Origin: Planctomycetaceae bacterium
GTDB taxonomy: Bacteria > Planctomycetota > Planctomycetia > Pirellulales > Pirellulaceae
NCBI GenBank assembly: GCA_020638975.1
Contig: JACKHN010000002.1
Location: 124,001 to 188,000, forward strand
Reading direction: 5' to 3'
DNA: 64,000 nt
Each line of letters opens with the position of its first letter. Position 1 is the first letter of the stretch. This document shows, in pieces, positions 55,472-63,259 of the stretch. A program made the position numbers and the translations under genes. The notes under the pieces are model-generated. The model saw nothing but the letters and a program-made list of their open reading frames with translations. It was not told the origin of the DNA and ran no database searches.

Positions 55472-56206
55472 TCAACATCCGAGCCACTGCCGAAATCCCA
55501 ACCGAAAAATCATCCATACCGCGCGCAATGCCTCTCGCATATTAATCTTCGTCTGCCCGAGCACGCGGTCGACGAATGTGATTGGCGTTTCGCCGAAGCG
55601 AGCTTGGTGGCGATTCAAGATCCAGAGGATCTCTTCAAGGTAGGAGTAACCTTGCGAGCGAATTTGGTCGAGGTCAAGTTCGCGGAGCTTCGCGACGCGA
55701 TAGCAGCGAAATGCCCCGCTGCAGTCGTTCACTCGCAGGCCCAGCATCCACCGTGCGTACGTGTTGATTGCTCGACTCATCAGACGCCGACGCAGCGGCC
55801 AACCCTCGACGCCACCTCCCGGAACATAGCGTGATCCGATCATGACATCGACTTCCGCGGCCTCCGATTCGACGCCGGCCCGCAACGCTGGTAGATACTT
55901 CGGTTGGTGGCTGAAGTCGGCGTCCATCGTCAGGACGTACGCGTAGTCATGCTCGATGGCGTGTCGAAAGCCTGCCAGCGTGGCGCTGCCGAGTCCGAGC
56001 TTGCCGGGTCGATGCAAGCAGCTGAATCGTGGCTCTTCTCCAAGGTGCTCGTCGCACCAACGACCGGTACCATCCGGCGAGTTGTCGTCGATGACCAGCA
56101 CATCAGCGTCTGGCGCAAATCGAAATATCTCGTCCACCAGACGAGGCAAATTCTCGATTTCGTTGTAGGTCGCGACCACGACCAGCGTGCGAGCAGGAGT
56201 TGACAA
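55472..56206 (-). CDS. Polyprenol-phosphate mannosyltransferase-like GT2 enzyme
   Basis: 244 residues, one GT2 (GT-A) domain: LVVVATYNEIENLPRLVDEI, VLVIDDNSPDGTGR with the nucleotide DDNSPDGT, VLTMDADFSHQP (DxD-type metal site), MIGSRYVPGGGVEGWPLRRR and SGAFRCYRV. This matches dolichol/polyprenol monophosphomannose synthases of the short soluble type with no C-terminal membrane helices. It would supply lipid-linked sugar for glycosyltransferases such as the family decayed at 2713. It converges with the HDAC-like gene. Confidence 0.9.
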   Translation of the reverse strand: MSTPARTLVVVATYNEIENLPRLVDEIFRFAPDADVLVIDDNSPDGTGRWCDEHLGEEPRFSCLHRPGKLGLGSATLAGFRHAIEHDYAYVLTMDADFSHQPKYLPALRAGVESEAAEVDVMIGSRYVPGGGVEGWPLRRRLMSRAINTYARWMLGLRVNDCSGAFRCYRVAKLRELDLDQIRSQGYSYLEEILWILNRHQARFGETPITFVDRVLGQTKINMREALRAVWMIFRLGFRQWLGC

Positions 56207-56377
56207 GGGGAAGTGCCCGTTGGAAGAGTGCTGAACCTTGGGAGGCGGATCGTGTCGGTGTAATTGATTGTACCAAGCGAGTTGCCAGCGTCGCCCGCCC
56301 CTGCACGATTGGGGATGTTGGACTATACTCCAGCCTACCGTTCAGCCAGTCGCTCGAACGCGCCCACCGAGTAATTC

Positions 56378-57733
56378 ATGCCCCAAATACCACGAAGATC
56401 CCTCGATTCGCCCTTTGCGGGCGGTGCTCCATTCGACACTCGACTGCCCGCGGCCGAAGAGGCCAGCGATGCGTACGGCCCGGTTTTTTGGGCGGCATAC
56501 GTGGCCAACGCGTTGACGATGATCGCGATCACGCTGTTGGTTCGCTATGCCGACTTCGTGACGCATCTGGGCGGTGCGGAAGGACAACTCGGGTTGATCG
56601 TCGGCGTCGGGATGATTGGCAGCTTGTGCATGCGAGTCGCTCAGGGGGTTGGCATCGATCGGTATGGTCCGCGGCTAATTTGGCGATGGTCAATGTTCTT
56701 TTTCATCGTGAGTCTTGTCGCGCACTTGTGGATCAATAGCTCGTCTGGCTTCGCGATCTTTGCAGTTCGCATCCTGATGCAGACTAGTATCGCGGGCATC
56801 TTCGGTGCTTCGATCACTTACATTTCGCGACGCGTACCACCGGAACGAATGGCCGAGATTATCGGGACGCTCGGCACCTCGGGTTTCGTCGGCTTCCTTG
56901 TTGGGCCACAGCTTGGCGATTGGATCTGTGGTGGTGCGGTAATCGAGCGTGAGCAGTTGAACTGGCTCTTTTTAACAGCCGCTGGGCTGGCAACCGGAGG
57001 TCTTATCGCCGTTTGCTACGCGACGCGAGGAAAAACAGTCCGATCGAATCGGCGGCAACCGCCCGTCTTGCCGCTCGTGCGGCGATACAATCCTGGCTTT
57101 GTGCTGCTGGTTGCAGTTGTCGTTGGCGGAGGGATTACCATTCCGCATACCTTCCTGCGAACCTTTGCGGCCGAACGCGATATTTCGCAGATTGGCTTCT
57201 TCTTCATCGTTTACGCGTGTACTGCGTTTGTGGCGAGAATGATGGCCCGTGGCCTGTTCGCGAAGTACGGCAATCGGCCTTGGATCATTGGCGGCCTAAC
57301 GTTGCTGGCCATCAGCATGTCACTGTATCTAGCCGTTCATCAAGTTTGGCAACTCGCGATTCCAGCGATTTGTGCGGGAGCCGGGCATGCCGTGTTGTTC
57401 CCCGCGATCATGGCAGCGGGTAGCACTCGCTTCCCCGAGCGTTATCGAGGGCTTGGCACCACGCTGATGTTGTCCATGTACGACATCGGCAACTTGATCG
57501 GCGCGCCGTTGGTCGGCGGCAGTTTGCACTTAGCACGACTGGCGGGTCTGCCCGCTTACCCTTTGATGTTCCTTGGCGTGGCGGCGCTGATCGGACTCAT
57601 GGCCACCGGCTATTGGTGGAGAACTCGCGAATTGCAAACGTCGCGGACGAGACGTCTGGCAGCCAGCACGAAGACCGACCGGTGCGACGAGGAACCCGTC
57701 GCATGCGTTCAAACCGCGATGACGGACCGATAG
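56378..57733 (+). CDS. MFS transporter
   Basis: 451 residues with about 12 hydrophobic helices and the MFS loop pattern after helix 2 (RVAQGVGIDRYGPRLIWR, a form of GxLaDrxGrk). Helical packing segments such as ILMQTSIAGIFGASITY and the Gly-rich GAGHAVLFPAIMAAG are typical. The substrate is not evident. The last 25 bp overlap the 3' end of the convergent epimerase gene. The charged, Arg/Cys-rich C-terminal tail has no membrane segment. Confidence 0.88.
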   Translation: MPQIPRRSLDSPFAGGAPFDTRLPAAEEASDAYGPVFWAAYVANALTMIAITLLVRYADFVTHLGGAEGQLGLIVGVGMIGSLCMRVAQGVGIDRYGPRLIWRWSMFFFIVSLVAHLWINSSSGFAIFAVRILMQTSIAGIFGASITYISRRVPPERMAEIIGTLGTSGFVGFLVGPQLGDWICGGAVIEREQLNWLFLTAAGLATGGLIAVCYATRGKTVRSNRRQPPVLPLVRRYNPGFVLLVAVVVGGGITIPHTFLRTFAAERDISQIGFFFIVYACTAFVARMMARGLFAKYGNRPWIIGGLTLLAISMSLYLAVHQVWQLAIPAICAGAGHAVLFPAIMAAGSTRFPERYRGLGTTLMLSMYDIGNLIGAPLVGGSLHLARLAGLPAYPLMFLGVAALIGLMATGYWWRTRELQTSRTRRLAASTKTDRCDEEPVACVQTAMTDR

Positions 57734-58650
57734 TAGTCGATCGATTGTCGCAAGCCTTCTTCGAACGTGACTTTCGGCTCATAGCCGAGCACCGTTCTGG
57801 CCGCGGTAATATCCGCGAGACTTTCACGTACGTCGCCAATGCGTGCCGCTTCGTGAATAGGATTCACTTCGACTTCGAGTAGCTCCTCGAGCAAACGCAA
57901 GAGTTGCAGCAACGTCGTCGAACGACCGTCGGCAATGTTAAACGTTTTGCCGGGTGCGTCGGCAGCTTCCGCCGCGAGGAGATTTCCGTGAACCACGTTC
58001 TTGACGAAAGTGAAGTCGCGTGATTGCAGACCGTCGCCAAATACCACCGGGGACTCGCCGGATAGGAGTTTCGTGATAAAGAGCGGAATCACTGCCGAGT
58101 ACGCGCTGTTCGGGTCTTGGCGTGGTCCGAACACGTTGAAGTAACGAAGGCAGACGGTTTCCAATCCATGCGTATGATAAAAGGCTTGGCAGTACAACTC
58201 GCCAGCCAATTTGGCGGCCGCGTAGGGCGACAGAATCATCGGCATATCGGACTCGCGCTTCGACGAGCTTGGCCGATCGCCATAAGCCGCACTGGATCCC
58301 GCATAGACGACCCGGCGCACACCAGCTCGTTGCGCCTGATCCAAGATATTGACGGTGCCGGTGACGCAAGCCCGATTTGAATCCAAGGGCCGTTCCACAC
58401 TCAACGGAACCGACGCGAGTGCTGCCTCGTGGAAGATGCAGTCGACGCCGACAACCGCCTTCGCCACAACGGAAGGATCACCAATGTCTCCCTCGATGAA
58501 TTCGATCTCACTCTCAAAGGAGGCGCAGTTCGCTCGAAATCCAGTGCAAAGATTGTCGAGGACGCGGACTTGATCGCCACGCTGAACCAGTGCTTCGGCG
58601 ATATGCGAACCGATAAAGCCAGCGCCGCCAGTAACGAGATAGGATTTCAT
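57709..58650 (-). CDS. NAD-dependent sugar-nucleotide epimerase/dehydratase
   Basis: 313 residues from ATG 58650; the frame extends to 58731 through a palindrome but without family character. Extended SDR motifs: YLVTGGAGFIGSHIAEAL for NAD binding, the catalytic Tyr-Lys in MILSPYAAAKLAGELY, and CLRYFNVFGPRQDP. It resembles UDP-glucose 4-epimerase-type and related LPS/exopolysaccharide epimerases. The product sugar is not determined. Overlaps the MFS gene 3' end. Confidence 0.9.
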   Translation of the reverse strand: MKSYLVTGGAGFIGSHIAEALVQRGDQVRVLDNLCTGFRANCASFESEIEFIEGDIGDPSVVAKAVVGVDCIFHEAALASVPLSVERPLDSNRACVTGTVNILDQAQRAGVRRVVYAGSSAAYGDRPSSSKRESDMPMILSPYAAAKLAGELYCQAFYHTHGLETVCLRYFNVFGPRQDPNSAYSAVIPLFITKLLSGESPVVFGDGLQSRDFTFVKNVVHGNLLAAEAADAPGKTFNIADGRSTTLLQLLRLLEELLEVEVNPIHEAARIGDVRESLADITAARTVLGYEPKVTFEEGLRQSIDYYRSVIAV

Positions 58651-58730
58651 ATTGCTACACCTGGTCTCCGTTGTCGCGGTTCCTGCCGAAGCGTATACCG
58701 CTCGCGGTTGGCAAAGGCGCTCTCCAAACA

Positions 58731-58791
58731 CGTACGACGTCCCTCCGAGGCCGTCGAATGCTTCACGACGGCCTCGGAGGGACGTCGTACG
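58731..58791. repeat. 26-bp perfect palindrome upstream of the epimerase gene
   Basis: Arms CGTACGACGTCCCTCCGAGG plus CCGTCG and an exact reverse complement (58766-58791), loop of 9 nt. Related in wording (CGTACGACG, CGAGGCCGTCG) to the family A interior. It lies between the epimerase start and the ATPase stop. Confidence 0.88.
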
Positions 58792-58824
58792 CGAAGCGTC
58801 AACGCTTCGGCGAGCGGGATAAGT

Positions 58825-60510
58825 TTAGCCATGTCGAAGCTGAGAGAACAGCGTTTGGTATTCGACGCGATGCACGGAACCTTCCGGCGTCGAGGATGGG
58901 TGCGTCGGTGTGTCGTTCTCGACCAAGATGATGTCACGGTCATCTTCCTCTTCGTCGCTTGAACCCGAAAGGTGCTCCATCAGTTTGACGGTCGGCTCTT
59001 CGGGAGCATCGAACTCTCCTTCGAGATCGCCCAACGCGATATTGACGTCGCACAAAGCTTCGAGAGCGAGATTCGCAGCAGAATTTGGCTCGAAGGCTGT
59101 GTACTCGAACATTTGGGCACCAAACGCTGCTTGCGATAGCCAATCATCTTGAGATGGCTCACTCTCCGCATGAGCTGGAACGGACTCAACGAGTTCGTCT
59201 TCGTCAGCGTCCGCTTCCACCTCGCGTTCGATGGAAGCTTCCGGCTGGCATGCGATGGGCTCAGGCTCCAATGGCAATGTCTCTTTTACCTGGGGCAGCA
59301 GTGACGCGGCTAGTTCGCGTCCTTCGCGACTGGCCACTCGAGTTCGATTCGCGAAGATCTCTGCCGATTGGATCACGGCTTGGTTAATGACAACTTCTTC
59401 TTCGTCGAATCCATCGCCGAATGGATCTGTGACGGATGCCAAACGTTCAGCAATCACTGGTTTGACCCGTGGGAGGCTGACTGCTGGCACTTCAGGAGTC
59501 GGCGGTTCGGCGAGTGGCAGTTGGCTGCTGAACTCTTCGGACGCAAACTCAAAGACCGTGTCCGAGCCAACCGTGAACATGTCGGAAGATTCGCGATCTT
59601 GTTCGCTCACAAACTCCATTGCGGCAGGCTCGTCTTCCAACTCGCCGAACTCGATGCTCGTCGCGGCGGTATCGACCGGGGAGTCATCGTGCCAGGGGCC
59701 GGGCAACTGCTGAAGGTCGGCCCAAGCTTCTTCGATCCCGGTCGCGCCGATCTGAGATCGCCCGCCGGCGAAAGCCATGACCAGGGCGTGGTCACAAACT
59801 TGGTTGATCAGCCGTGGAATACCATCGGTCGCTTGAAAGATCGCTCGCAGCGCTCCGTCGTCGAATATCGCGTCGGCGTTGCCGCCAGCGGCCGCCAAAC
59901 GGGAGAGCACATAGTCGATCGTATCGTCGCGACCGAACGGTTCCAAATAACAACGCGCGGCGATCCGCTGGTTGAAGGATGCCAACTTGGGACTGGCAAA
60001 TTTCTCCTCGAGCTTCGAGCCGCCAGCCAGGACAAGCCGCACGCGTGGCTGACCATCACGTACCAGATTCGTGATCATGCGAACTTCTTCGAGCAGACGC
60101 AGCGGCAGGGCATGCGCTTCATCGATGACCAGCAAGATGCCATTCGGGCAATCCTCGCTCGGCTGCAAATGGTCGAGCAGCGACAGCCGCAACTCGCCCT
60201 CTTCCATGCCGCGATAAGGTCGCTTCAGCTCGAAAAGAATGTTTTGAAGCAATGCCTTCCGGGTGAGAACACGTGTGCTCGAAAGCATGGCCACTTGAAA
60301 CGTCTCTTGAAAACGGGCGGCAAGCAAACGGCACAATAGCGTCTTCCCGACACCAGCTGGACCGATAATCAGTCCCGGCCCTTCTGCTCGGTCGATGGAT
60401 CGTGTCAGCGTCTGGCGGGCACTTTCGGAAGATTCCGACGCAAAATAGCTAGACACGAGGGGAGCGGCGACGAAAGGACGCGAGGTAAAGCGGAAGAACG
60501 ATTCGTACAT
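58825..60510 (-). CDS. ExeA/GspA-like AAA ATPase with long acidic C-terminal region
   Basis: 561 residues. The N-terminal AAA domain (about 1-270) starts MYESFFRFTSRPFVAAPLVS, as in ExeA proteins, with Walker A GPAGVGKT, Walker B GILLVIDEAHAL and sensor segment RLVLAGGSKLEEKF, then the INQVCDHALVMAF tail. The remaining 290 residues are low complexity and rich in Glu/Asp/Pro with no domain recognised and no transmembrane helix. ExeA-type ATPases help assemble secretion or pilus machinery in the envelope. No peptidoglycan-binding domain is seen. Confidence 0.85.
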   Translation of the reverse strand: MYESFFRFTSRPFVAAPLVSSYFASESSESARQTLTRSIDRAEGPGLIIGPAGVGKTLLCRLLAARFQETFQVAMLSSTRVLTRKALLQNILFELKRPYRGMEEGELRLSLLDHLQPSEDCPNGILLVIDEAHALPLRLLEEVRMITNLVRDGQPRVRLVLAGGSKLEEKFASPKLASFNQRIAARCYLEPFGRDDTIDYVLSRLAAAGGNADAIFDDGALRAIFQATDGIPRLINQVCDHALVMAFAGGRSQIGATGIEEAWADLQQLPGPWHDDSPVDTAATSIEFGELEDEPAAMEFVSEQDRESSDMFTVGSDTVFEFASEEFSSQLPLAEPPTPEVPAVSLPRVKPVIAERLASVTDPFGDGFDEEEVVINQAVIQSAEIFANRTRVASREGRELAASLLPQVKETLPLEPEPIACQPEASIEREVEADADEDELVESVPAHAESEPSQDDWLSQAAFGAQMFEYTAFEPNSAANLALEALCDVNIALGDLEGEFDAPEEPTVKLMEHLSGSSDEEEDDRDIILVENDTPTHPSSTPEGSVHRVEYQTLFSQLRHG

Positions 60511-60673
60511 AGTCAGACGATCCTGTGTGATGTGTCACTTCACGAAAGTTGCTGTATCGCCAGGAACAGGAGTGGTTCGCTAGCGCGCGGTCGGGAGCCT
60601 TAGTATTTAGACTCTTCGTTACAATCGGCAGAGTCGTAACGCTCTCTTCAACCAGAACGAACTCGGGTGAGGG

Positions 60674-60705
60674 TTTCTGCGTAACTATTCGGATTTCCGC
60701 AGAAA
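60674..60705. other. Hairpin in the ATPase-trpF gap
   Basis: TTTCTGCG and CGCAGAAA arms (8 bp) with a loop of 16 nt, in the divergent 345-bp gap between the ATPase and trpF. Confidence 0.45.
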
Positions 60706-60777
60706 GCTGAACGGGGGTAGTGTATGTTCGTTAGCGGCGTTTTCGACAAGGATGAAGTTAGGTACGCTGATAACGTG

Positions 60778-60803
60778 CCAGCCTCCCGTATAATGGGGGC
60801 TGG
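60778..60803 (+). promoter_or_regulatory. Strong hairpin with TATAAT loop in the trpF leader
   Basis: CCAGCC-T-CCC pairs with GGGGGCTGG (one wobble) around a loop containing GTATAAT, followed by TTTCTTG. It resembles a terminator/attenuator stem placed 53 bp before TTG 60856, the probable trpF start. The TATAAT could alternatively be a -10 box, but no good -35 lies at the right distance. Confidence 0.5.
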
Positions 60804-60855
60804 TTTCTTGAGGGACTGTCCAGCGCGCGAGCGTTCCACGAACCGGGTCGCAACA

Positions 60856-61527
60856 TTGTTCAAAATTAAAATCTGCGGCATTTGTAGTGTCAAAGACGCC
60901 CAGCTAACCATGCTGGCGGGTGCGGACGCCGTAGGTCTGAATTTCTACAAGGAAAGCGCTCGCTTCATCGATCCCGAGGCCGCCCAAAAGATCGTCGGCG
61001 TTCTGCGCCCGACCGTGAAACGTGTCGGACTATTTGTCAACGCAGCTGCAGAAGAGATCAACCGGGTCGCGGAGCAACTCGCCCTCGACTACATCCAGTT
61101 GCACGGGGACGAGCCGCCCGAGTTGCTTGCCGCCCTCTCCGAACGACCAATAATTCGAGCGTTTCGGTTCGGCGAGAACGGCGCGGCGGATATAGCTGAG
61201 TTCCTACGGGGCTGTGGAAGCGGTCGTCGCCCCGATGCGATATTGGTCGACGCCGCGAAGCCCGGCGAGTATGGCGGAACTGGCGAAGTCGCTGACTGGG
61301 ATGCCGTTGCGGCGGCAAAGCCTGCTTTGGACGGAATTCCGCTTGTGCTAGCAGGCGGATTGACGCCCTTTAACGTGGCGGCAGCGATCGCAAAAGTCCG
61401 TCCCGAGGGAGTGGATACGGCCAGCGGCGTCGAGAGCCGCCCAGGGAACAAGGACCCGATGCTCGTTCGGGCCTTCGTTAACACCGCTAAGAAGGCGTTT
61501 CAACAGCTTGATGGTGCCGCGACCTGA
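60856..61527 (+). CDS. trpF: Phosphoribosylanthranilate isomerase
   Basis: 223 residues from TTG 60856. Family motifs: FKIKICGICSVKDAQL with the catalytic Cys (KICG), GADAVGLNFY, DYIQLHGDE, AILVDAAKPGEYGGTG with the catalytic Asp, and LAGGLTPFNVAAAI plus GVDTASGVES. It converts N-(5-phosphoribosyl)anthranilate to the CdRP intermediate in tryptophan synthesis. The frame is open upstream to 60724 through a hairpin, so the exact start is the main uncertainty. No other trp gene is adjacent. Confidence 0.92.
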   Translation: MFKIKICGICSVKDAQLTMLAGADAVGLNFYKESARFIDPEAAQKIVGVLRPTVKRVGLFVNAAAEEINRVAEQLALDYIQLHGDEPPELLAALSERPIIRAFRFGENGAADIAEFLRGCGSGRRPDAILVDAAKPGEYGGTGEVADWDAVAAAKPALDGIPLVLAGGLTPFNVAAAIAKVRPEGVDTASGVESRPGNKDPMLVRAFVNTAKKAFQQLDGAAT

Positions 61528-61531
61528 ATCT

Positions 61532-61636
61532 GGTAGTGGTACGTACAGTTTGCCGTAAGCCGGGCGATCCTGCCCGAAAAAAAAAGGCCAAGAGTGGCCG
61601 TCCTACGTTCAGGGATTTGAAGCCGTGCCACTACCC
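61532..61636. repeat. Family B palindrome, copy 2
   Basis: Ends GGTAGTGGTACGTACAGTTT and CCGTGCCACTACC; the interior matches copy 1 (2571-2672) through TTTGCCGTAAGCCGGGCGAT, GCCCGA, GGCCAAGAGTGGCCGTCCTA and TTCAGG. It begins 5 bp after the trpF stop. Confidence 0.8.
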
Positions 61637-61663
61637 TGAATTTCGTCGGGTTGTCGAAATCCC

Positions 61664-61693
61664 CTACTTCGCAATATCATACCAGCGAAGTAG
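61664..61693 (+). other. Hairpin in the ahcY leader
   Basis: CTACTTCGC and GCGAAGTAG arms (9 bp) with a 12-nt loop, 60 bp before the ahcY start. It could be a leader regulatory structure, but it does not match the SAH riboswitch consensus core. Confidence 0.4.
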
Positions 61694-61753
61694 CGTACCC
61701 CCTAAACCGCGTCGGGAGCCGTCGCGATCGAAGCTTGAGCCAAGGAGACTATT

Positions 61754-63088
61754 GTGTCACAGGTCGAAACCAGTCGTTTGCCGTATAAAGTAAAGGACAT
61801 TTCGCTGGCCGAGTATGGCCGCAAAGAGATCGTCATCGCCGAGCAGGAGATGCCGGGATTAATGTCGCTTCGCGAGAAGTACGGCCCAACGAAACCGCTC
61901 GCCGGTGCCCGGATCGCTGGATGTCTGCACATGACCATCCAAACGGCTGTACTTATCGAGACGCTCACCGAACTCGGCGCGGAAGTTACTTGGAGCAGCT
62001 GCAACATCTTTTCAACCCAAGACCACGCGGCTGCCGCGATCGCCGCGACCGGCGTTCCAGTCTATGCGTGGAAAGGCGAGACGGAAGAAGAATTCGACTG
62101 GTGCATCGAGCAGACCTTGTTCTTCCCGGACGGCAAGCCGCTGAACCTGATCCTCGACGATGGTGGCGACTTGACCGCGATGGTCCATCAGCGGTTCCCG
62201 GAATTGCTCGGCGACATCCGTGGCCTGTCCGAGGAAACGACGACTGGCGTTCATCGGTTGTATCAGATGTTCGCCAATGGCGAGTTGAAGATGCCCGCAA
62301 TCAATGTCAACGATTCGGTGACGAAGAGTAAGTTCGACAATCTGTACGGCTGCCGCGAGTCGTTGGCGGATGGCATCAAGCGTGCGACCGACGTCATGAT
62401 CGCCGGCAAGGTTGCGGTCGTCGCCGGATACGGCGATGTTGGTAAGGGCTGTGCCCATTCCCTTCGCAGCTACGGAGCGCGAGTGATCGTAACCGAGATC
62501 GATCCAATCAACGCCTTGCAAGCCGCGATGGAAGGATTCGAAGTCACGACGATGGAAGAGGCCGCAGCCCAAGGCAACATCTTCGTGACCACGACCGGCA
62601 ACCGGGACATCATCACTGGCGAGCACATGAAGGCCATGCCGCACGACGCAATCGTCTGCAATATCGGTCACTTCGATCTCGAGATCGATATGGCTTGGCT
62701 CAACAGTCAAAAGGACGTTGTCCGCGAAAACATCAAGAAAAATTCGGACCAAGGCGGTCCGGTCGATCGATACACTTTCGCCGATGGCCACTCCATCCTG
62801 ATTCTGGCGGAGGGGCGATTAGTGAACCTCGGGTGTGCCACCGGCCACCCCTCGTTTGTGATGTCGAACTCGTTCACCAACCAGGTCTTGGCTCAACTGG
62901 AGCTCTGGCAAGAGTCCGACAAATACGAGATCGGCGTCCACGTACTGCCCAAGCATCTCGATGAGGAAGTCGCCCGGCTGCATCTGGAGAAAATCGGTGT
63001 AAAGCTCACCAAGCTGACACCTGCTCAATCCAAGTACGTCGGTATACCCATCGAAGGCCCCTACAAGCCCGACCATTACCGATACTAG
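61754..63088 (+). CDS. ahcY: S-adenosyl-L-homocysteine hydrolase
   Basis: 444 residues from GTG 61754, with AAGGAG at 61742-61747. Motifs: MSLREKYGPTKPLAGARIAG with the substrate site, LGAEVTWSSCNIFSTQDHAA, NVNDSVTKSKFDNLYGCRES with catalytic Lys/Asp, NAD site VVAGYGDVGKGCAHSLRSYG, EIDPINALQA, and the C-terminal KPDHYRY that completes the neighbouring subunit site. It splits SAH into adenosine and homocysteine, clearing the inhibitor made by methyltransferases. A terminator hairpin lies 27 bp after its stop. Confidence 0.97.
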   Translation: MSQVETSRLPYKVKDISLAEYGRKEIVIAEQEMPGLMSLREKYGPTKPLAGARIAGCLHMTIQTAVLIETLTELGAEVTWSSCNIFSTQDHAAAAIAATGVPVYAWKGETEEEFDWCIEQTLFFPDGKPLNLILDDGGDLTAMVHQRFPELLGDIRGLSEETTTGVHRLYQMFANGELKMPAINVNDSVTKSKFDNLYGCRESLADGIKRATDVMIAGKVAVVAGYGDVGKGCAHSLRSYGARVIVTEIDPINALQAAMEGFEVTTMEEAAAQGNIFVTTTGNRDIITGEHMKAMPHDAIVCNIGHFDLEIDMAWLNSQKDVVRENIKKNSDQGGPVDRYTFADGHSILILAEGRLVNLGCATGHPSFVMSNSFTNQVLAQLELWQESDKYEIGVHVLPKHLDEEVARLHLEKIGVKLTKLTPAQSKYVGIPIEGPYKPDHYRY

Positions 63089-63114
63089 GCTCCTCATCCA
63101 ACTTGCAATCTAGC

Positions 63115-63148
63115 AACAAGCCGCAGAGGCTTTCCTCTGCGGCTTGTT
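63115..63148 (+). terminator. Rho-independent terminator after ahcY
   Basis: AACAAGCCGCAGAGG and CCTCTGCGGCTTGTT form a 15-bp perfect stem with a CTTT loop. The T-run after it is weak (TTCTC), but the GC-rich stem and position are convincing. Confidence 0.8.
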
Positions 63149-63150
63149 CT

Positions 63151-63203
63151 CATTGGTCATTGGTCATTGGTCATTGGTCATTGGTCATTGGTCATTGGTC
63201 ATT
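63151..63203 (+). repeat. Heptamer tandem repeat (CATTGGT)n
   Basis: The 7-bp unit CATTGGT is repeated about 7.5 times without mismatch between the ahcY terminator and the DUF1015 gene. Copy-number variation between strains would be expected for such a run. Confidence 0.95.
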
Positions 63204-63259
63204 TATGATGTACGCGTTCCCCCCCACGACAAGTGACTAACGACAAAGGACACTGGACC

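Noticed and set aside
61640..61754. SAH riboswitch upstream of ahcY
   Set aside because: The hairpin at 61664-61693 lacks the conserved SAH aptamer core sequences.
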